Virus record (IMG/VR): IMGVR_UViG_3300006737_000211
Location: 1 to 24,105 of that record
DNA length: 24,105 bases
Origin: a virus
Strand: one strand, 5' to 3'
The notes below the pieces were generated by a model. It was not told the DNA's origin and searched no databases. It worked only from the letters and a program-made list of their open reading frames with translations. Every line of letters starts with the position of its first letter. Position 1 is the stretch's first letter. Shown piece by piece: positions 21,086-24,105 of this stretch. The position numbers were made by a program, and so were the translations under genes.

Positions 21086-21628
21086 TTATCCTTTGTTAGT
21101 TATTTTAGTTTTATTAGCGATGTACACTCCAAACATATCGAACGGTATTTGTTTACCTTGTTCAACTTGATCCTTAACAAATGCTTTAAGAGTCATCGGT
21201 TCAACTTTTTGTTTTTGATTATAGTTGAAACCAAACTTCTCGCAAACATTTATAAGTTCAGATACTTGATTGTCTTGGCCTCTGCTAAACTGAGTAGTAA
21301 TAGTATTCTTAATTAGATCTTCATGACCATTACCTCTCAACCAACTAAAAGCTTCTTCAATCCTAGACTCAGGAATCTTAGCTGCATAAAAAGGTTTTAC
21401 TTCTACAGTAGAACCATCTTTAAGTTTAAGCAAAGACACACCTGCTTCTTGCATCATATCTGGAATAGTTCTCTCTTCTAAATCTCTTGCTTGAGATTTT
21501 AGTTTTGAGATTTCTTCTTCACGTTGTTCGATTTGGAGTCGGAGACCGCTAAGTTTTTGACACTGATCAGAAATAGATTTAATCTGATCCTGATCTATGT
21601 CGATATTAGACATTTTTTCGATATCCAT
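21086..21628 (-). CDS. Conserved phage replication-linked protein with coiled coil
   Basis: A strong Shine-Dalgarno (AGGAGG) marks ATG 21628, the first gene of the long replication operon. Residues about 20-60 form a coiled coil (LQIEQREEEISKLKSQ). Then come LLKLKDGSTVEVKPFYAAKI, EEAFSWLRGNGHEDLIKN, and PMTLKAFVKDQVEQGKQIP near the end. I recall the KPFY...WLRxNGHxDLIKN...MTLKAFV pattern from podovirus-like phages, always near replication genes, with no proven function. Confidence 0.78.
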   Translation of the reverse strand: MDIEKMSNIDIDQDQIKSISDQCQKLSGLRLQIEQREEEISKLKSQARDLEERTIPDMMQEAGVSLLKLKDGSTVEVKPFYAAKIPESRIEEAFSWLRGNGHEDLIKNTITTQFSRGQDNQVSELINVCEKFGFNYNQKQKVEPMTLKAFVKDQVEQGKQIPFDMFGVYIANKTKITNKG

Positions 21629-21670
21629 ATTTATTCCTCCTGGAAACGCTTATAAATAAATTGTTGACCA

Positions 21671-23116
21671 ATGCAAGAAGAAAGTTTATTAATTTGTTCG
21701 ATGTGGAAATACCCGTATAAAACAAAACCCTATGAACATCAGAGGGAAGCACTTAAGATATCTGCAAATAAATCTGAGTTTGCATACTTTATGGAAATGG
21801 GTACAGGCAAAACTAAGGTAACTATTGATAATATTGCTTGGTTGTATTTACAAAATAAAATTGATTCGTGTTTAATTATTGCACCTAAATCAGTATATAC
21901 AGTATGGCAAACAGAAATAGAAACACATTTACCTGAAGAAGTTGAATATTATATTTACAGATGGAACATAGATAAAAAAAATAAAGATAAAACTGGTTTA
22001 TTAAATATCTTTCTTATTAATGTAGAAGCTTTATCTACTAGAAGAGGTTTTGATGCTTGTGTTAATTACTTATCTAAAAGACCCCAAAATATGGTAGTGT
22101 TGGATGAATCAACAACCATAAAGAACCGAGGAGCAAAAAGAACAAAAAACATATTAAAACTACGAACACTATCCGCCATAAGGCGTATACTAACAGGATC
22201 GCCAATAACAAAATCTCCATTGGATCTATATACACAATGTCAATTTTTAAATCCACAACTTTTAGGCTTTAGCAGCTATCTAACATTTAGGAACAGATAT
22301 GCTGAAATGGGTGATATTCCAGTAGGTTCAGGTAGATATATTAGTATCCCGAAATATTACAAAAACTTACAAGAGCTAGAAAACAAGCTAAAAGGCTTTT
22401 CTTCTAGGGTTCGTAAAGACCAATGCTTAGATTTAGAGCCTAAGGTAAGGCAAAGAAGATATATTGAATTAGAAGGTGAGGCAAAAAGGATATATGAAAA
22501 GCTGCGAATCAATGCTCTCGCTATAGTTGAGGATAGCACTATTAGTTTTTCTAATAAACTTACAGAAATTATTAAGTTGCATCAGGTTTGTAATGGGTTT
22601 ACTAAAGATGACGATGGAAAAATACTTCACTTGCACAAGCATAAACTACAAGCGTTGGAAGACACTCTCGAAGAAACGGACGGTAAGGTCATCATCTGGG
22701 CCAACTACATCCACAATTTGGAAGAGATTATACAATTTCTTAAAAACAAATTTGGCGAAGATTCTGTAGTAAGTATCTATGGTGCTACCTCAGTAGAAGA
22801 TAGACAAGAAGCAATACGTAGAATTCAAAAAGATGACAAGACAAGATTCTTTGTAGGTAATCCTACAACTGGTGGTTTTGGTCTTACACTTACTGCTTGT
22901 AATACAGTTATTTACTATTCTAATAATTATAATTTAGAAGTGCGTATGCAATCAGAAGACCGTGCTCATAGAATGGGCCAAGAAGGGACTGTTGTTTATA
23001 TTGATATTGTAGCACGTGGTACATTAGATGAGGCTATCATGAAGTCATTAACAAATAAAGGTAGGGTTGCTGCAAAAACATTAGGAGAAGAAGAATTAAA
23101 AAGTTGGTTAATATGA
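21671..23116 (+). CDS. SNF2/DEAD-like superfamily 2 helicase
   Basis: The 481-residue protein has Walker A EMGTGKT (42-48), motif II VLDEST (143-148), motif III LTGSPI (174-179) and C-terminal GGFGLTLTA and QSEDRAHRMGQ (R431, R434), the SNF2-like arrangement of a translocase. It lies alone on the plus strand between two minus-strand operons. The start is uncertain: ATG 21701 agrees better with the family N-terminus (MWKYPYKTKPYEHQ) and would be almost leaderless behind TTGACC (21664-21669) and TATTAA (21687-21692). No Shine-Dalgarno precedes either. Likely role: remodelling of replication or recombination intermediates. Confidence 0.93.
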   Translation: MQEESLLICSMWKYPYKTKPYEHQREALKISANKSEFAYFMEMGTGKTKVTIDNIAWLYLQNKIDSCLIIAPKSVYTVWQTEIETHLPEEVEYYIYRWNIDKKNKDKTGLLNIFLINVEALSTRRGFDACVNYLSKRPQNMVVLDESTTIKNRGAKRTKNILKLRTLSAIRRILTGSPITKSPLDLYTQCQFLNPQLLGFSSYLTFRNRYAEMGDIPVGSGRYISIPKYYKNLQELENKLKGFSSRVRKDQCLDLEPKVRQRRYIELEGEAKRIYEKLRINALAIVEDSTISFSNKLTEIIKLHQVCNGFTKDDDGKILHLHKHKLQALEDTLEETDGKVIIWANYIHNLEEIIQFLKNKFGEDSVVSIYGATSVEDRQEAIRRIQKDDKTRFFVGNPTTGGFGLTLTACNTVIYYSNNYNLEVRMQSEDRAHRMGQEGTVVYIDIVARGTLDEAIMKSLTNKGRVAAKTLGEEELKSWLI

Positions 23117-23178
23117 TTGAAAGTATAATTTTAATAGAAGTAGCTTTGCTGACTATTGCTTATTTTGCAACTCAGTAA
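23113..23178 (+). CDS. Possible membrane peptide (21 residues)
   Basis: ATG at 23113 overlaps the helicase stop as ATGA. The product MIESIILIEVALLTIAYFAT plus Gln is one hydrophobic helix. The end overlaps the 3' end of the convergent exonuclease gene by 26 bases. It is very short, and only the coupled start and hydrophobicity support it. Confidence 0.4.
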   Translation: MIESIILIEVALLTIAYFATQ

Positions 23179-23818
23179 AAGTATTTAAACGTTCTAAGAA
23201 TTTCTCACCGTACTCTTTGAGGTCGGCTTCGGATAATTTAAATTCTTGGTATTGTAGATTTCTTGTACAAATAGATATGACTCCTTGTTCTATAGGGCCA
23301 TAGTTTAATGTGTGTGCTAAATAATATGCACCCAATTGTAATTTATAATCTTCTACCCATTCTTCTTTTTTAAATTTGTTAGCTTGTTTCCAGTCAACTA
23401 TAGATGGTTTGTCATAAGCCATAGCAACTAAATCACATGTTCCTGCAAATAAATTTTTATATTCTAAACTAACTTCATTACCCCAGACTTCAGATAACTT
23501 AATATTATCTAAAATAGTTTTAGCCATCATTCTAGGTTTTGTTCCTTCAGGTGTATCATTATAATAACCTTGTCCTGTTAATGTATATTCTAATACTTGG
23601 TGCATTTCAGTTCCAATGGTACTAGCTTGTCTCATTATACGATCTGCTTCTTCATTACCCACACGTCTTCTCCAGTTTTCTAAAAATCTTTGATCTTTAG
23701 TAGCACTTAAAATTGTAGTTACTGAGGGTACTTTAGCTTCACCAACTAAATACTTACGCCCGGTTGTATCTGAAAATCTATTATAATGTTTGTAAGGATA
23801 TTTTCTGACTAGTTCCAT
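23153..23818 (-). CDS. PD-(D/E)XK exonuclease
   Basis: The 221-residue protein has VPSVTTILS near the start, GTEMHQVLEY (H73), GNEVSLEY (E115/E119), AGTCDLVAM (D129), IVDWKQA (D142, K144) and QLGAYYLA (Q161, Y165). This is the RecB/Cas4/MGME1-like nuclease order. Phage members resect DNA ends for recombination or degrade host DNA. No Cas1, Cas2 or CRISPR array is near, so a Cas4 role in adaptation is not suggested. It follows the coiled-coil/membrane gene by 12 bases. Confidence 0.92.
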   Translation of the reverse strand: MELVRKYPYKHYNRFSDTTGRKYLVGEAKVPSVTTILSATKDQRFLENWRRRVGNEEADRIMRQASTIGTEMHQVLEYTLTGQGYYNDTPEGTKPRMMAKTILDNIKLSEVWGNEVSLEYKNLFAGTCDLVAMAYDKPSIVDWKQANKFKKEEWVEDYKLQLGAYYLAHTLNYGPIEQGVISICTRNLQYQEFKLSEADLKEYGEKFLERLNTFTELQNKQ

Positions 23819-23830
23819 TAGTCATTCATA

Positions 23831-24007
23831 CTACATATGGTTTGAAAGTACAGCTAAAAGAATTGCGCCTAGTCCACCAATAATCCATTTTTCTAATCTA
23901 ACTATTCTAGTTTCCATTCTTTCAATTCTTTCAAAAGTTTGTTTCTGCATAATACGACAGATTTTTTCATGATATTCTATTTTTTGTAATGCAGATTTTT
24001 TAGCCAC
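23831..24007 (-). CDS. Small coiled-coil membrane protein (58 residues)
   Basis: A GTG start at 24007 follows AAGGAG at good spacing. The product has a helical, charged N-terminus (MAKKSALQKIEYHEKICRIM, then FERIERMETRIVRLEKW) and one membrane helix IIGGLGAILLAVL, ending NHM. The layout of coiled coil followed by one membrane helix resembles XhlA/hemolysin-like small phage proteins. Its cytoplasmic part would oligomerise; a lysis or membrane-anchoring role is possible but unproven. Confidence 0.75.
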   Translation of the reverse strand: MAKKSALQKIEYHEKICRIMQKQTFERIERMETRIVRLEKWIIGGLGAILLAVLSNHM

Positions 24008-24105
24008 GTTGTCTCCTTGCTGCTATAAGTTCAGCTGTGGGGTCGTTTGGAAATAGTGCTGACACTTGTTGCGGTGTCGCTTGTCCGGTAGCCGGTGCTA
24101 TCATA
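24000..24105 (-). CDS. C-terminal end of an incomplete gene
   Basis: An open frame from the right edge ends with a TAA at 24002-24000, overlapping the start of the next gene by eight bases. The readable end includes ATPQQVSALFPNDPTAELIA and ARRQRG. The FPNDPT...IAARR ending is familiar from short phage proteins, function unknown. An ATG at 24104 could be the true start, but more likely the gene continues beyond the window. Confidence 0.55.
   Translation of the reverse strand, partial: MIAPATGQATPQQVSALFPNDPTAELIAARRQRG

Noticed and set aside
23153-23818. Cas4 adaptation nuclease
   Set aside because: The motifs fit the wider PD-(D/E)XK exonuclease group, but there is no CRISPR context and I see no clear Fe-S cysteine cluster.
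1-24105. tRNA or rRNA genes
   Set aside because: I saw no cloverleaf-like segment with a T-loop GTTCGAATC-type core or rRNA-like blocks; a tRNA search program would settle this.

Overview
This window is a piece of a double-stranded DNA phage genome. The base composition is AT-rich apart from one island, genes are packed with 1-4 base overlaps, and the set is typical of marine tailed phages: terminase subunits, a PolA-type DNA polymerase, a primase, helicases, a PD-(D/E)XK nuclease, several Fe(II)/2-oxoglutarate (2OG) oxygenases and many small orphan proteins. Several small proteins resemble families I associate with uncultured marine phages and pelagiphages, so an AT-rich marine bacterium such as an alphaproteobacterium is a plausible host. 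That host call is inference. I see no integrase, RNA polymerase, tRNA, CRISPR array or host gene.

Layout, left to right. Most genes are on the minus strand and so read right to left. 1-1130 is an incomplete, very basic protein following terL. 1130-2605 is the large terminase (TerL). 2606-6026 is an accessory block of small proteins, a VRR-NUC nuclease and a GC-rich island (about 4440-5745) full of short repeats. 6028-8274 holds a 2OG oxygenase, a 96-residue protein and a flavin-dependent tryptophan-halogenase-like enzyme. 8358-8882 is a probable small terminase (TerS), followed by an array of 11-base repeats (8971-9073). 9242-11735 carries small proteins, a ParB-like protein and a ribbon-helix-helix-like protein, with one clear terminator at 10276-10305. 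11823-13454 is a plus-strand accessory block that begins at a divergent promoter region. 13484-21628 is the minus-strand replication operon: PolA, two 2OG oxygenases, DUF3310, a UvrD-like helicase, an archaeo-eukaryotic-type primase and two proteins of single-stranded-DNA-handling type. 21671-23178 is a plus-strand SNF2-like helicase with a tiny membrane peptide. 23153-24105 returns to the minus strand with a PD-(D/E)XK exonuclease, a coiled-coil/membrane protein and an incomplete gene.

How the parts fit together: primase, UvrD-like and SNF2-like helicases, PolA, the presumed ssDNA-binding protein and the exonuclease would replicate and recombine the genome, and TerS and TerL would package it. 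The unusual parts are a halogenase and an oxygenase sitting between the two terminase genes, four different 2OG oxygenases in 24 kb, a repeat-rich GC island that seems to have added a tail to the VRR-NUC gene, and many membrane microproteins of 21-58 residues tucked into gene junctions.
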